Source: Persea americana (lineage: Eukaryota > Streptophyta > Magnoliopsida > Laurales > Lauraceae). From it: a DNA stretch of 64,000 nucleotides. The notes below the pieces were generated by a model. It searched no databases, was not told the origin of the DNA, and saw only the letters and a list, made by a program, of their open reading frames with translations. This document shows positions 12,330 through 25,151 of the stretch, in pieces. Position 1 is the stretch's first letter; each line of letters begins with the position of its first letter. The translations under genes and the position numbers were made by a program. Location of the stretch: the NCBI GenBank assembly GCA_029852735.1, contig CM056809.1, forward strand, positions 35,544,444 through 35,608,443, given 5' to 3'.

Positions 12330-13080
12330 TTATGATTCTGGGGTGGTGTTGGTTTGATTGAATTTGATGGTTTTTGGTGCATTGCTTGTGTTTCTTGATT
12401 TGTGATGATGATGGGTTGTTGTTAAAATTCGAAACAAGATTGGGTTTTTTTTTTTTTATTTCTTATTTTTAAAGGATTTGTACCTAATCTTTGATTTCTT
12501 TTTCTGGGGCGTTCTCAGTTTGGTTAATTTGTTACTATAATTGAATTTAGGGTTTCGGTGGCTGTTTTTGTGTTGACGATGGTGAGTTATTGTTTGTGGA
12601 ATTAGATTGGGTTTTTGCTTTTTTAAGGTTTGTATCTAATCTCTTAACCTGGGTCTGCAGAAAGAAGTGTTGGGCGAGTGTTTAATAGGTAGGGTTCGTA
12701 ATTTTTCAGTCTGTTTCTAGGTTTTCTCAATGGGTTTTTTTGTAGTTGAATGGAACTTAGATTTTTGGTGGACGTTGCTGGGTATATTTGTGTTTCTTGG
12801 TTTATGATTATCATGGGTTTTTGCCGGAATTAGATTTGAGATTCTTTTTTCTAGGGTTTGTTCTTGATCTCTTTTAATTAGGACTATATTAGGCAATATT
12901 GTGTTAGATCTTTTTTTGGAAGTTTTGTTTAGTCTGTGATCTTTGATTCTGTTTTTAATTTTTCTCTCCTGGTTTTGTTGTTGGAGTGGAATATAGGGTT
13001 TTGGTGGATGTTGGTGGGCAGTTCTTTTGTGTTTCTTGATTAATCGATGATGGGGAGATTGGGGATGTCTTAGGTTTTTT
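12330..13080 (+). repeat. Degenerate ~180-240-bp tandem repeat in intron-like DNA
   Basis: A phrase of the type tgtgtttcttg.tt.atgatg.tgggtt..tg..ggaattagattgggtttt recurs near 12,388, 12,565, 12,788 and 13,026, each followed by agg.tttgt.tctaatctct. It directly follows the SKP1-like donor site. Confidence 0.6.
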
Positions 13081-16000
13081 CTTTTTTATTTTTTTTTATT
13101 TTAATGTATATCATTTGCGTAGTTTGGTTAGATATTATTGCGTCTTCGGCATGCATCCCTTGCAGAGCTATTACGCTGGATTATATTGGTGATGTTTCAC
13201 AGATACAATGACCAATTTATCAATCGGAAAGTTTCAACCTATCTTTTGTGGTGGCAATGTTAGAAAGGTGCACTTAAATTAATTACATGTAAATCAGCGT
13301 CTACTCGTTTGGATAATCTGAGTTATCTGTAACAGGTAGCTGCTGTGCTCCTTGCCTTGACCAACTATGCCTAAACACCAGTTGAGAAATGTTCTGAATT
13401 GTTGCGGGAATCCAGAACAAGATCCAATCATTCGGTGGAAAAAGAAATAGTAGTTGTTTTAATTGGGTGCTTTGATCTATGCATCCCTGTTGGAAAATCT
13501 TAGCAAAGAGTTGGTGTTTAAATTGAATGCTCTATCTCATTTTGACTATTACAACTATATTAAGCTATGAGGTTTTTTTAAGGCATTTTGGCCACTATGG
13601 ACGATTTTTACTATAAATTATACGTCTGCATCTTAAAGTGGTTAGGTCCACTCCCAGTACTTCAATGTGACTCAACACTCACATTCTCACTCATTGAGAA
13701 CGTACATTTTGACTATGATTTTATTTGGTGTACTTTGATTATTCTATTCCTCATTAATTTTTTATTCTATTTCTTCAGTTTATGTGTCTATGATGCACAT
13801 TTTGAGTATTGTTTCATAGATGGGTAGGAATTGTTTTCAGATTTGGGTCTCATGGGTCTGTTACTTCAAACAACTCTTTCTGTCTTTGCAAATACCCTAT
13901 CAATTTTCTATTCCGTTACGTATGCATTTCAACTACTTGTCAAATGTATGGCGATGGAGCGTTATAGCAATCGCTAATCAATGACGTCTAGAGTAGATAC
14001 TGTAATGTTTCATCTTTACATGCATTTCAAATGTTTGTTGTAAAGCTTGTTAGAAATACTGTAAAACACATCACTATTTTTTCTCCTCCGTGTTTTTCCT
14101 TTAAACAACAATAATACGAGATTGGTATATTAAGTTACATAAAAAAATTACTTATGTATCAGGGCAATGTGTTGTACATGCTTCTGATGTGGTTCTGCAT
14201 TTTTTCTTCAACCAGTCCCATCATCTTGTCATTGACTGTATACATGACTGTGAATAAGATATAGAGGCTACTATTGAGTTAGTTCCTTTTCATTTTGGTT
14301 AATCCCATTTTCATCATATGCTGCACACAAATTAACATCCCTATATGGGGTGTTTATATGACGATATTTTCCCTCAATCACCCACTACTAAATATTAGTT
14401 GATAAACATGCTTCAGATGATGATGTGTGATATACTTTTTCCCAGTATTTTTTAAAACCATTTTTAATCTTTAATGCACATAATTAGACAACGTTTAGTC
14501 CTCGTAAAAAATTCACATCAGCATCTATACTTGTGTGCACTGCCTATAGGGTACTGCTTTTCAAATACACACAAGTGTAATAATCGCGTGCAACAACTCT
14601 GTTATATGCTCATTTTGGGACATGTATCATTCTTCTTTTGTTTTATTACATCTGGTTTGATGAAAATCAATGAATTTTAGACCCAGTGCTAGAGGATCTT
14701 AGTTCTACTATGATAGAGTGGGACTTCAGAGAATTTTGGTTCTGTTGGGATTGCGTGGAATAAACCAGATTTATTTGCAGAAAGTGGTTGGTTAAAGTTT
14801 AGTATTTTGGGGGGATTAAGGAGATATATAAATGCATATTCAACTTCTGATGATTGTATTTTTATTTTAAGATGTTGTATATTATATGTATATCTCTGTT
14901 TCTGTATGCAAATATGGGTTTTTTAGGTATAGATTAGTGAATCAATGCTTACGTATTTCGATTTTTGTATGCAGTTTTGGGTTTTTTGGGTAAAGATTCG
15001 TGAATCAATGCTCAGTAGTTAGTACATCTGTGAATGGAATCATTCGCATTCATATCTCTCTCATCTCTCTCTCTCCCGGTCTCCTGAAAGACTTGGTTTA
15101 ATCTACTCTTTTCTAAGAATATGGTTACATGAATCTTAGATCTTGAAATTTGTCTAGGTGTATTAATGTCTCCCCTTGTCAAGATTTTGTTGTGGGATTT
15201 GACAGATTGAGTTTCTTTGGGGAGATTTTGGAAAATTTTATTTTGGAATTTCATATTGTATATATTGTATTGATACGTTAGTTGCAACCCTATGATGACC
15301 AAAAGTGATGTTGAAATTCAGCGTGAAAAAATTGTTAGGACTTGGGTTTCAAATTAAAGAAGTTGATTCAGATGTGTTTTGAAATGGCATTCCTGATTCA
15401 GATATTTCCTATACAGCTCCATGATTCCTACTTAACAACTCTACATGCTGAGACCCAAAAAGAACACTATTTCCTTAGTTCCCTTATTTCATGAATTATA
15501 CTGATGAAAGTGAAAAAAAATATAATGCCAATGATAGTTATTCAGTGCAACAGTGGCACTGCCAATACAAAAGGTTATTCTGGTTAGTAAATAGTTTGCA
15601 TTAGGGTATTTTAGACTATAATTCCTATCTAATCTCATGCACATGTTAGGGTAGGTTGTAAACATAAGTTGGTTTTATTTATTTCATGATCTTGTAATCA
15701 TATACCTTTTCGTGAACGAAGGAAAATCTTAACTTGGACCATTATAATAGTAGTGACATGACATATCTATTAGTGAATGCCTTTGCTCTTTGATTTTTAT
15801 CGAGCTTGGTTCACTGGATGTCTTTGACATAAATTTACTTAATACATTCTGATGTTGGTTTCACTTAAATTTACTAAATGCATTTTTTATTAAAATCTCA
15901 TAGCAACAAGTGTAGGAATTTGTTCCCATCTCTTGTTCTGTCTTGTTTTTTTTAATGAAAGTAACCATTCAAAAAAACAAAAAAGGGGAAGCATAGGAGT

Positions 16001-18721
16001 GCCTGCCTAAGTACCAAATTCAAAGCACTTTGATTCTTGGATTGGAAAGGGTGATGTACATTAGGAGCACATTTGTATTTGTTTTCCTCTTCCCCTGTTA
16101 GTGTATTAAGTGAGCGCACTTCATGTAATATGTATGGACTATTGATAGTAGCACTTTAACAGCAAGTGTCTTTTACTTTCTTCCTTTTTTCTTTTTTTTT
16201 TTGCTCTAAAATTTTCTTTGATTGGAATAAAACTAATGAAGAACATGCATTTCACAACTTTGCTGTTAGGAACAGAACTTGGAATCATCATAGAGTGCAT
16301 AGGTGGAAAACGTTCATGGTTGGGATCATCATATCTTCTTTTTAACTGGTAGCTTAACTAGAACCTGTGGCCCAGTGGTTGGGCATTTTCCAATGGTGTT
16401 GCAGGGTCCTTTTTTTTTGTTTTTATTTGCTTGTCTCTGCTTACTGCCGTTTATGTGCTTTTGATTTTTAGGAGACTAGATCGTAGTAGTATAAACCTAA
16501 GATTTGTGTATGTTGCCGGGCTATTCTATAGAGTAACTGCTACATCAGTTCTCCTGGCCGGTATTTTGGTGTTCAACAATTTCTATTTTCTTAATTTCTT
16601 TTGTTGTTACTTTCAACATCTTTATGTTCATTCACATCTTTAAAATTTTCTAATATGATTCTTTTAAAAAGCGTTTGTTATTTTGGTTTAGATGCTTTAT
16701 GTATTATTGCTAAAGTTCATCTTATATCGGTGGAACATTATATTTTGGGCATCTTTTTTCAATTAAAAGGCTTTAGTGTGATTTTTTCTTGGCTTCATTT
16801 CAGGCTTTTGTTATACTTCCATTCCCATTTTTATCCCTGTTTCGAGTTTTATTGATTTGTGAGCGCAATTTCTTTTGTTTCTTTTCTTATTTCAGATACC
16901 TAACAGAGCGAAAGATACTAAATGGAATTTCTTATGTTATATCAGCAGGAAGTAGTGTTGCTATTGTTCGTACTTGGTAGCGGTAAGGCTTCAATGATTT
17001 TAAAAAACTACCTTGAGCTGTGTGATAGTTTTTTTCTTTTGTTTCCTTTGTAACATACTTGACGGATGAGTGAATGGCAAACTAGATGTTGGAGGGAACT
17101 CTACAATAGGTGTCTCCTCATGCCATTTGTCTACGGAGGATGTTTATCTTCATTTGTTAGCTTTAAAACATTCTAAAATAGAAGACATATAGTTCACATT
17201 GATTTTATATGATTGACGCATAGTAGAAAACGTTGGTGAAATAATGTCTTCATTTGGACAACTTTTGTGATCCTACCTGGTTTTTCTTTTTCTTAAAAAT
17301 TTTTGATCCAAGCACTTTTTTACTGCCATGTCTCATTTAATGACTGCCTATGCATGCTCCCAAATGTCTGCCCGGCGCTTGGTGGGTTATTGTTTGATTG
17401 GGCTTCATTTTGATGTTCTCCCTCACGGTGCTGACGTTCTAGTATCGAATGTGCTCCTATTGTACTTAATGTCTTTGAATATCCGAGATCCCTTTGATTT
17501 ATGGACTATTCTTTGTTCTTTAGCCGTTTCACTTGTAGCATGCCTTTTCTTTTATGGTCTATTAAGTTAATATCTTGAATGGCAATTCTATAAGGTTATT
17601 GAGAATTATGCTTGCTATAGGGTCTTGTGTGAACATTATTTTGTGACGGATCATTGTTTCTCATTATGGAGTGTTGTTTTCATTTTTCAAGTTATTATTT
17701 ATATTATCTTTGTTTTTATTATGTAAAAACTAGAAATTGACTGAAGACATGAGGTACCATAACATCTGTAATGAGGTTGAATGACCGACCAACCCTTCAT
17801 TTCCCAGTTACTTAGAGGACCTAACCTGAAATCTCTCAAGTATGAATCTTCTTTTTAGACCAGATCGATAATGCTGTTGTAATTTTGTCCTTTTGATGTT
17901 AAGCTTTTATGCCCTTCAATGCAAATATCACCATTTGAGAAAAAAATCGCAATTCAAGTTGAATTATTTAATTTAATTAGGTAATTGCACAGTTTGGACA
18001 GCTATGGGCATGGCAAATAATTAGCAAAGCTTTGTAACAATGGGCATACAACTAAATTTTTTCTGGGATCTGAGTGGATTCCAAGTTGTGTTGCCAGTAG
18101 GGTAATTTCTATTTCTTTTTGTTTGTTTTTGTGGGTTTTATCTAACCATTGACAAGGTTCAAAAAAGCTTCACATTCTCCGTTGTCTTCACTTTACCCTC
18201 CTGTACTTTTATTCCTCATTTTTATATTCTTTTGCATTGCATGCATAACATGAGGATGAGTTCATCAAAGGTTGGGGGGTGGGGACATGCACACTTGTCT
18301 ATTTTTAGACAATTTTTCACACTTTTTGCTTTATTTTCTATATTTAGGAAGTTTTCAAATTTCTTTTCAGAATTTTTGCTGTTTTTCTTTGGCTTTTTAG
18401 ATTTTTTTGAAGAGAGAGAATTTTTGAGTGAATTTTCAATGAACGGAAGATGGCTTGGATTTTAGAATTCTCAAAATTTAGACAAAAGAGAGTTTTTATT
18501 TGCAGAAATCTTTTTGAAAAAGTGCTAAATTTTGATCCTTTCACATTACATAGTTCGTATTCATTTTCAAAACCTTTAAATGTGAAATTATGATTTCCAT
18601 TCTTTTTATGACTTGATTGAATATATGAAGGAAAACCAAACCTTAGTTTTATAGGTTTCCTGGTTCATCTGGGTGGATTTTTTTACAAATTAGTGAATTA
18701 AGTTAGGTATATGAAAATGGT
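13081..18721 (+). other. T-rich, intron-like DNA without a recognised gene
   Basis: The plus strand is persistently T-rich with many pyrimidine tracts ending in AG, as in introns of a plus-strand plant gene. Short open stretches bounded by plausible splice sites occur near 13,335-13,440, 16,471-16,560 (about 29 codons, hydrophobic) and 16,896-16,979, but they do not join in one frame and I recognise none. Confidence 0.45.
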
Positions 18722-20905
18722 TGCCTATTGTTGCGGACCGTTGAAAAGGAAAAAAAATCAAGAGAAAAGAAAAAAGAGAGAAGCTTGTTGCGGAAATTTC
18801 ACAACCTTTTGAAAAACAATAGTGCGAAAACCATCATGGCTGTCTTAATTCGGGTACATGAAAAGGGTTGCCTATTGTTGGGGACCGTTGAAAAGGAAGA
18901 AAAAAGGAGAGAAGCTTGTCGCTGAAATTTCACGGCCTTTTGAAAAACAATAGTGCGAAAGCCATCATGTTTGCCTTAATTTGGGTACACCCTTAATTTT
19001 TGGGTACATGAAAAGGGTTGCTTATTGTTGGGGACCGATGAAAAGGAAAAAAAAAATTCGCGGCCTTTTAGAAAACAATAGTGCGAAAGCCATCATGGTT
19101 GCCTTAATTCGGGTACGTAAAAAGGGCTGCCTATTGTTGGGGACCGTTGAAAAGGAAAAAAAACTTCATGGCCTTTTAAAAAACAATAGTGTGAAAGCCA
19201 TCATGGTTGCCTTAATTTGGGTACATGAAAAGGGCTGCCTATTGTTGGGGACCATTGAAAAGGAAAAAAAATCACGGCCTTTTAAAAAACAATAGTGCGA
19301 AAGCCATCATTGTTGCCTTAATTTGGGTGCACCCTTAATTCGGGTACATGAAAAGGGCTGCCTATTGTTGGGGACTGTTGAAAGGAAAAAAAAATCCCGG
19401 CCTTTTGAAAAACAATGGTGCGAAAGCCATCATGGTTGCCTTAATTCGGGTACACCCTTAATTTGGGTACATGAAAAGGGCTGCCTATTGTTGGGGACTG
19501 TTGAAAAGGAAAAAAAATTTCACGGCCTTTTAAAAAACAATGGTGCGAAAGCCATCATGGTTGCCTTAATTTGGGTACATGAAAAGGGCTGCCTATTGTT
19601 GGAGACCGTTGAAAAGGAAAAAAAATCACGGCCTTCTGAAAACAGTAGTGCGAAAGCCATCATGGTTGCCTTAATTTGGGTACACCCTTAATTCGGGTAC
19701 ATGAAAAGGGCTGCCTATTGTTGGGGACCGTTGGAAAGGGAAAAAAATTTCACTGCCTTTTAAAATACAGTGGTGCGAAAGCCATCATGGTTGCCTTAAT
19801 TCGGGTACCTGAAAAGGGCTGCCTATTGTTGGGGACCGTTGAAAAGGAAAAAAAATAAAATCATGGCCTTTTGAAAAACAATAGTGCGAAAGCCATCATG
19901 GTTGCCTTAATTTGGGTACTCCCTTAATTCGGGTACATGAAAAGGGCTGCCTATTGTTGGGGACCGTTGAAAAGGAAAAAAAAATTCACGGCCTTTTAAA
20001 ATACAATAGTGCGAAAGCAATCATGGTTGCCTTAATTCTGGTACATGAAAAGGGCTGCCTGTTGTTGGGGACCATTGAAAAGGGAAAAAAAATATCACGG
20101 CCTTTTGAAAAACAATAGTGCGAAAGCCATCATAGTTGCCTTAATTCGGGTACATGAAAAGGGCTGCCTGTTGTTGGGGACCGTTGAAAAGAAAAAAAAA
20201 ATCTCGGCCTTTTGAAAAACAATAGTGCGAAAGCCATCATGGTTGCCTTAATTTGGGTACACCCTTAATTCGGGTACATGAAAAGGGCTACCTGTTGTTG
20301 GGGACCGTTGAAAAGAAAAAAAAAATCACGGCCTTTTGAAAAACAATAGTGCGAAAGCCATCATGGTTGCCTTAATTTGGGTACACCCTTAATTCGGGTA
20401 CATGAAAATGGCTGCCTGTTGTTGGGGACCATTGAAAAGGAAAAAAAAATTACAGCCTTTTAAAAAACAATAGTACAAAAGCCATCATAGTTGCCTTAAT
20501 TCAGGTACATGAAAAGGGCTGCCTATTGTTGGGGACCGTTGAAATGGAAAAAAAAATCACGGCCTTTTGAAAAACAATAGTGCGAAAGCCATCATGGTTG
20601 CCTTAATTTGGGTACACCCTTAACTCGGGTACATGAAAAGGGCTGCCTATTGTTGGGGACCGTTGAAAAGGAAAAAAAAATCACGGCCTTTTGAAAAACA
20701 ATAGTGCGAAAACCATCATGGTTGCCTTAATTTGGGTACACCCTTAATTCGGGTACATGAAAAGGGCTGCCTATTGTTGGGGACCGTTGAAAAGGAAAAA
20801 AAATTCAAGAGAAAAGAAAAAAGAAGAAAGAGAGAAGCTTGTCGCTGGAGTTTTATGGTCTTTTGAAAAACAATAGTACGAAAGCCATCATGGTTGCCTT
20901 GAGAG
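18722..20905 (+). repeat. Minisatellite array, about 18 units in two length classes
   Basis: Each unit contains tgcctattgttggggaccgt, gaaaaggaaaaaaa, cggcctttt, caatagtgcgaaag and ccatcatggttgcc. Positions of the ccatcat core: 18831, 18962, 19090, 19198, 19304, 19427, 19552, 19657, 19782, 19893, 20018, 20127, 20234, 20358, 20482, 20589, 20713, 20885. Spacings cluster at 105-111 and 123-131 bp; the long class carries an extra 17-bp gggtacacccttaattc block. The outermost units share a purine-rich extension (agagaaaagaaaaaag...agaagcttgt) absent from inner units. The repeated open frames reading HEKGCLLLGT are a by-product of the repeat. Confidence 0.95.
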
Positions 20906-21674
20906 GAAATCTTTTTTTGTTTTTGCTAAGTCTAGGTGGACCGGATTATTTGATTGAGTTGTTTTCACGGGGGTTCTAGCGGAGCGTTTAATAGTTATTT
21001 TTTGATGTATATGTACTTTCTCATTGTGCAAGGTCATATTTAACATGATTTTGAAAATTTCTTTACAAAGATGAGATTGGTGAACCGTATTTTGAATTTT
21101 TCTTTACTTTGACTATTCCAAGAATCGAGAGCATCCAATGTTTATAAAATTTTTTTTGGAGAGTTTCTTTGATTTCTTTAGTTTTTTAATTCTTTTTTTT
21201 TGTGCATTAGTCTTCTTTTGTATTTTTAGGTTAGATTAGGTTAGGTTAGTTAACTTCACCTTTTCACATCTTTTGCTAGGGACTAGTAAAATGTTGGTTG
21301 GAGGGCGTGATGAGTCCATGAAACTGCAATGTAGATTTATGTACTTATTTAGGATAACTTGATTTCATTGAATTTTATTTAAGCATTCAATGTTGTTTGC
21401 TTCAATCCATGTGTATGTTGGCAACCTATGTTGGAATGTCGTTGAGCATTTTTCAATGATTACTGAATTGGTATAGTTGGCCTAAGCTGTGTATTATGTG
21501 TTTTTGAGTGCGAGGCTGAGGATCCTGACACTTATATGGATTTATATGGATTATTGAGCATGGAGCATGAGAGAGAATTATGCCACCACTGGCCATTCGG
21601 GCAACTAAAACAGCACCTGTTCGTGCTTCAAGAAACTAGTATCTAGAGAATGTTTTGCCTATATTGCAGAGGTT
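20906..21674. other. Non-coding, T-rich
   Basis: No recognisable gene. A run of ttaggttagattaggttaggtta lies near 21,228-21,250. Confidence 0.5.
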
Positions 21675-23130
21675 AGTATGGCTTGGATATTCTTCTTATT
21701 AAAACATTGCCTATCGGATTTTCGAGTCCTAAGATAACATCCATCTCTCATCATCTCTAACAAACAGTAAATGCAATTCCAGATCTCTCATCATCTGTTG
21801 ATTACTATTTCTGGTAACTTGTTTGACTCTTAGAACTCTTAAGAAATTCAAGGACTACAAAAGGCAAATGGAAGAAACAAATGGTTGATCCCCCTGTTTC
21901 CACTGCTCTGCCTTATCTTGTCGATCGACTGCCGGAGCTCGACCCATTGATTGTCGAAGCCGTCTCCTCTCTCTGCTGCAGGTGCTTCTTCTTCGTTTTT
22001 CTCTCTTCTTCTTCTCCCTCCACCTCCTCTGCCCTCTCCTTTTCTTTTCTCTGTTTTGTTTCCTGTGTCATTTTCCCCCTCATATAGTGTATATGTGACT
22101 GCTGCCTATAAATTGAATATGCTGAATCATCTTGATTGGGTGTATTTGGGCCTTGGCAGTAATCACTTCAATTTAGAAGAGGTAATTCATATTTCTGATA
22201 ATGGGGTGTGACAAGTTTTGTAGAAATTGTTAATTACTGATTCTGGTGTTTTTTTTTTTCCTGTAATTTCAGGTCGATCTGCACTTGTTCTACCGTGATG
22301 GTTTCTACTGTGCTGGTCTCTGATTTTGAAAAAGTTTAGATTTTTTCAAGTAATCTAGGGTTTTAGATTGAATTTCCTTGTGATATGGATGCTAGAACAT
22401 CTGGTGGAGCTATAAAGCAATTAAGGATCTGAAAGCCAATCTACTCGGTTTGCTATCTTCTATGTTGTATGGGATTGATCGCATACGTGAGTGGGATTTT
22501 TTTTTAATCAATAGGGTGCGGTATTTGTATTTTTTTGTCTCATTTATGTTTGTTGTTTCAATTTTCCTGTCTTTTTTTTTAGATACGAGCTTTTAGGTGT
22601 GCATCTTTACTGTAGCATCATGTTGATTTTGTGGAGTGGGCTCCAGGTAATTTCATGGCGATGTATTGCAACTTCTGCTGTTTCTAACTGTTGGGGTTCA
22701 AGAATTACTATATTGATGGGTGAAGAGTTTGTTTGGCATCGTTACTTTATGAATTGAATTTTATAGTGGAAATGAGTTGTGCAGAACATATTTGGAGACA
22801 CTATGTTAGAATTGTTCCAAGGACCAAATCAACAGTATATATTTTTTTGGAGACATTCTTGTAAGTGGTACACAAACCCACATTACATTAAATCCCATGT
22901 TAGAAACACTTGTTAAATGAACGTGCAAAACTTGATAGCTCTCATAACAAATTTGACCAACTGTTGTGGTATCAAATCCACTACTTTTCTCTTTGTTCTT
23001 ACTTTTTACTGCATTCTTACTTTTTACTGCAATTTCTGTTCTCAATGTTTGGATTTTTTTTCCTTCATTGGGTTTTTGTTGAGTTGGACGTACATATACA
23101 GAAAAGAAAAAAAAAGACCAGACCGGGAGG
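21675..23130 (+). repeat. Segmental duplication, copy A
   Basis: Blocks 21,690-21,835, 21,885-22,240, 22,270-22,440 and 22,447-23,090 align in the same order and orientation with copy B at 42,842-45,690, with only scattered differences. Copy B has extra sequence between blocks. Both contain a short open stretch reading AAYKLNMLNHLDWVYLGLGS followed by a GT donor, which may be an exon of an unrecognised gene; it is kept in both only because the duplication is recent. Confidence 0.9.
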
Positions 23131-23326
23131 GTTGTAGAAACTGTTTGTATCATCTGAGCCCCCTCCATTTGTCCGTTGACTGAATTATTAGAGAATCTAA
23201 CTAATGCTTTTGAGTCCTGGTGTCACTATGCAATATAACTGGTGTGGCTTTGTACAGCAGGTTCTCCACATGCATTTTTAGATATCTTTGATATCTAAGA
23301 ATTAGTGCCCTCTCCTGTGTGGATCT

Positions 23327-23388
23327 TTGATATCTTTAGTTAATGGATTTGACTAACTGGTATCAAATCCATTAACTAAAGATATCAA
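23327..23388. repeat. Perfect 26-bp inverted repeat (hairpin), 10-base loop
   Basis: Arms 23,327-23,352 and 23,363-23,388 are exact reverse complements (ttgatatctttagttaatgg... and its complement). A direct repeat, attagtgccctctcctgtgt, flanks it at about 23,301 and 23,398. Confidence 0.93.
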
Positions 23389-23937
23389 GCCCAAAAATTA
23401 GTGCCCTCTCCTGTGTGGGCTCACCTACGGCTCATTTATGATTCATAAAGGTTGGTTGTGTCATTGTGATCATGTAATTTTAATGCTCATGCTTGAAGCT
23501 TTAAAATCTAATGATTTTTCACTGCGTAATTTTTTTGGGTTGAGTTAATATGTTTTATTATATGCAACAACTATGGCATACAAGAAAAAAAAGTATAGAA
23601 CTTTCTGGCTTGAGTTAATTTGTTTTTAAGAATGTTTCACTCTAGAAAGTTTGCAGACTGTTTTGCGCATGCAGGAGATACTGATATAAGGTCATGCATT
23701 TCATGTGTACATTTAAAAATATATTAATGTTGTAAATGGTAATTAGGGGTTATTAGTCTAACTGAAAAAACTTCGATTTAATCTTTCGCCTACATCAGGT
23801 CTCAATGTGTTAGTTGACATGTAATCGGTTTTTGTTCATCCTTCCTTTAATACTGACAACTCTCTCTCTGATTATTATGAGTCTTCTTAACCATTTTATT
23901 TACTTTAATATTTTTCTGTGTATGCTTTTTTGTTTGT
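23389..23937. other. Non-coding, T-rich, intron-like
   Basis: No supported feature; ends in a pyrimidine tract and AG immediately before the glutamine synthetase-like exon. Confidence 0.5.
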
Positions 23938-24317
23938 AGGTGATTTGTGATGCATCCACACCAGTTGGCGAACCAATTCCAACAAACAAAAGACACAGTG
24001 CTGCAAAGATTTTCAGCCATCCTAATGTTATTGCTGAAGAACCTAGGTAGATTTCCACTACTTATTATTGATAAGATTGTATCTATTTGTATGTTTCATA
24101 TTTTGTTAGCCACTTTTGTTTTGTTTTCTTTTTTCCTTTAGAAAGAACCTATCCATATTTATTTGTTTATTTGTTGAGAATTAGGTGTGGAATAGAACAA
24201 GTGCACAACCCTTCCACAAAAAGATGAGGTGTGGAATAGAACAAGTGCACAACCCTTCCACAAAAAGATGTGAAACGGCCTATTCGGTGGCCTATGGGAG
24301 GATACCCTCGTCCTCAG
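23938..24317 (+). pseudogene. Glutamine synthetase (GS1-type) pseudogene, two internal exons
   Basis: The first exon (about 23,940-24,057) encodes VICDASTPVGEPIPTNKRH followed by AAKIFSHPNVIAEEP, the conserved GS core segment. The second (24,183-24,317) starts with GIEQ and ends K-D-V-K-.-P-I-.-W-P-M-G-G-Y-P-.-P-Q before a GT donor; the intron splits the codon of the normally invariant Trp, here changed to Arg. A 44-bp tandem duplication (units at 24,184 and 24,228) disrupts the second exon frame. GS makes glutamine from glutamate and ammonia with ATP. The upstream exons (substrate-binding N-terminus) and downstream exons (PYYCGVG..., catalytic core) are absent, so this is a gene fragment. 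Confidence 0.9.
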
Positions 24318-24988
24318 GTTTATAATTCTAGGCTCTGCTTCAACAGAGTTTTATTTATTTTTTGTGTATTTATTTAATTTCGCATTACCATTGAAGTACT
24401 CTGTCATTCTAATGGATTTGTTTGTGTTATGTATTTACTAATTTTGAAAATTTTTATTAGGAAGAAAATCTCCTCATATCCTGGTGAACAGAATAGTTTT
24501 TGTTTCCAACCTTTTTGTCTTTTTCATGAGTATAGTACTGCAAAAATCATGCATGTTGATTTTGATTCTTGGGAATAAACTTCCGCTGAGTTGTTGGCAC
24601 CAATGTAGTGCATACCTTTCCTTAATCGATTTTGTTTATCTCAAATCTTTAGTTTTAACAAGTCCTTAAAAGAAATAATGGAAGGTGTCATATACAAAAT
24701 ACTTTTAGTTATACATGGAATGGATTCTCCATTCATGTTGTGAACATTCGCATATGCCATATAGCTGGCTATACTCTTTTTTTTTTTAGCATAGCTTTTT
24801 TTAAAAACATTTTATGGTCTGTACTTTTGATGTCATTGTTTTGTAGTGCTCAGAAATTGCACGACTTGGGTGATGAGTCAAAGCTACTTCCACTATGGAG
24901 ACAGGTAAATTTCTTCTTGATGGTTGACTTAAAATGAAAATTTCTCATTTGGTTGTATCTCATAACTTTACTGGTTATCTCTAATTAG

Positions 24989-25024
<36 letters not shown>

Positions 25025-25146
25025 GCGTGTGAACTGTGAACCTGGCATGACATCTCTCTGACACTATAAGAAACCATTCCAGCAACAGTGATAATTTCTA
25101 CATGGTGCTCTCCAAAGCTCATGGAGACATTCTTGTTTAGTTATTC
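24318..25146 (+). other. Intron-like DNA with one unassigned exon-like segment
   Basis: A segment at about 24,847-24,906 is open (AQKLHDLGDESKLLPLWRQ), preceded by AG and followed by a GT donor (cag|gtaaat), but I do not recognise it. The Tat element is inserted 240 bp further on. Confidence 0.35.
24989..25022. repeat. (AT)n microsatellite
   Basis: About 17 AT units with one interruption. Confidence 0.9.
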
Positions 25147-25151
25147 GCTAG

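Noticed and set aside
18728..20118. Series of plus-strand open frames reading HEKGCLLLGTVEKEKK-like repeats
   Set aside because: They follow the minisatellite unit, break at unit-length changes and have no independent coding signal.
18722..20905. CRISPR-like array
   Set aside because: Units are ~107-131 bp of continuous repeat without unique spacers, in plant DNA.
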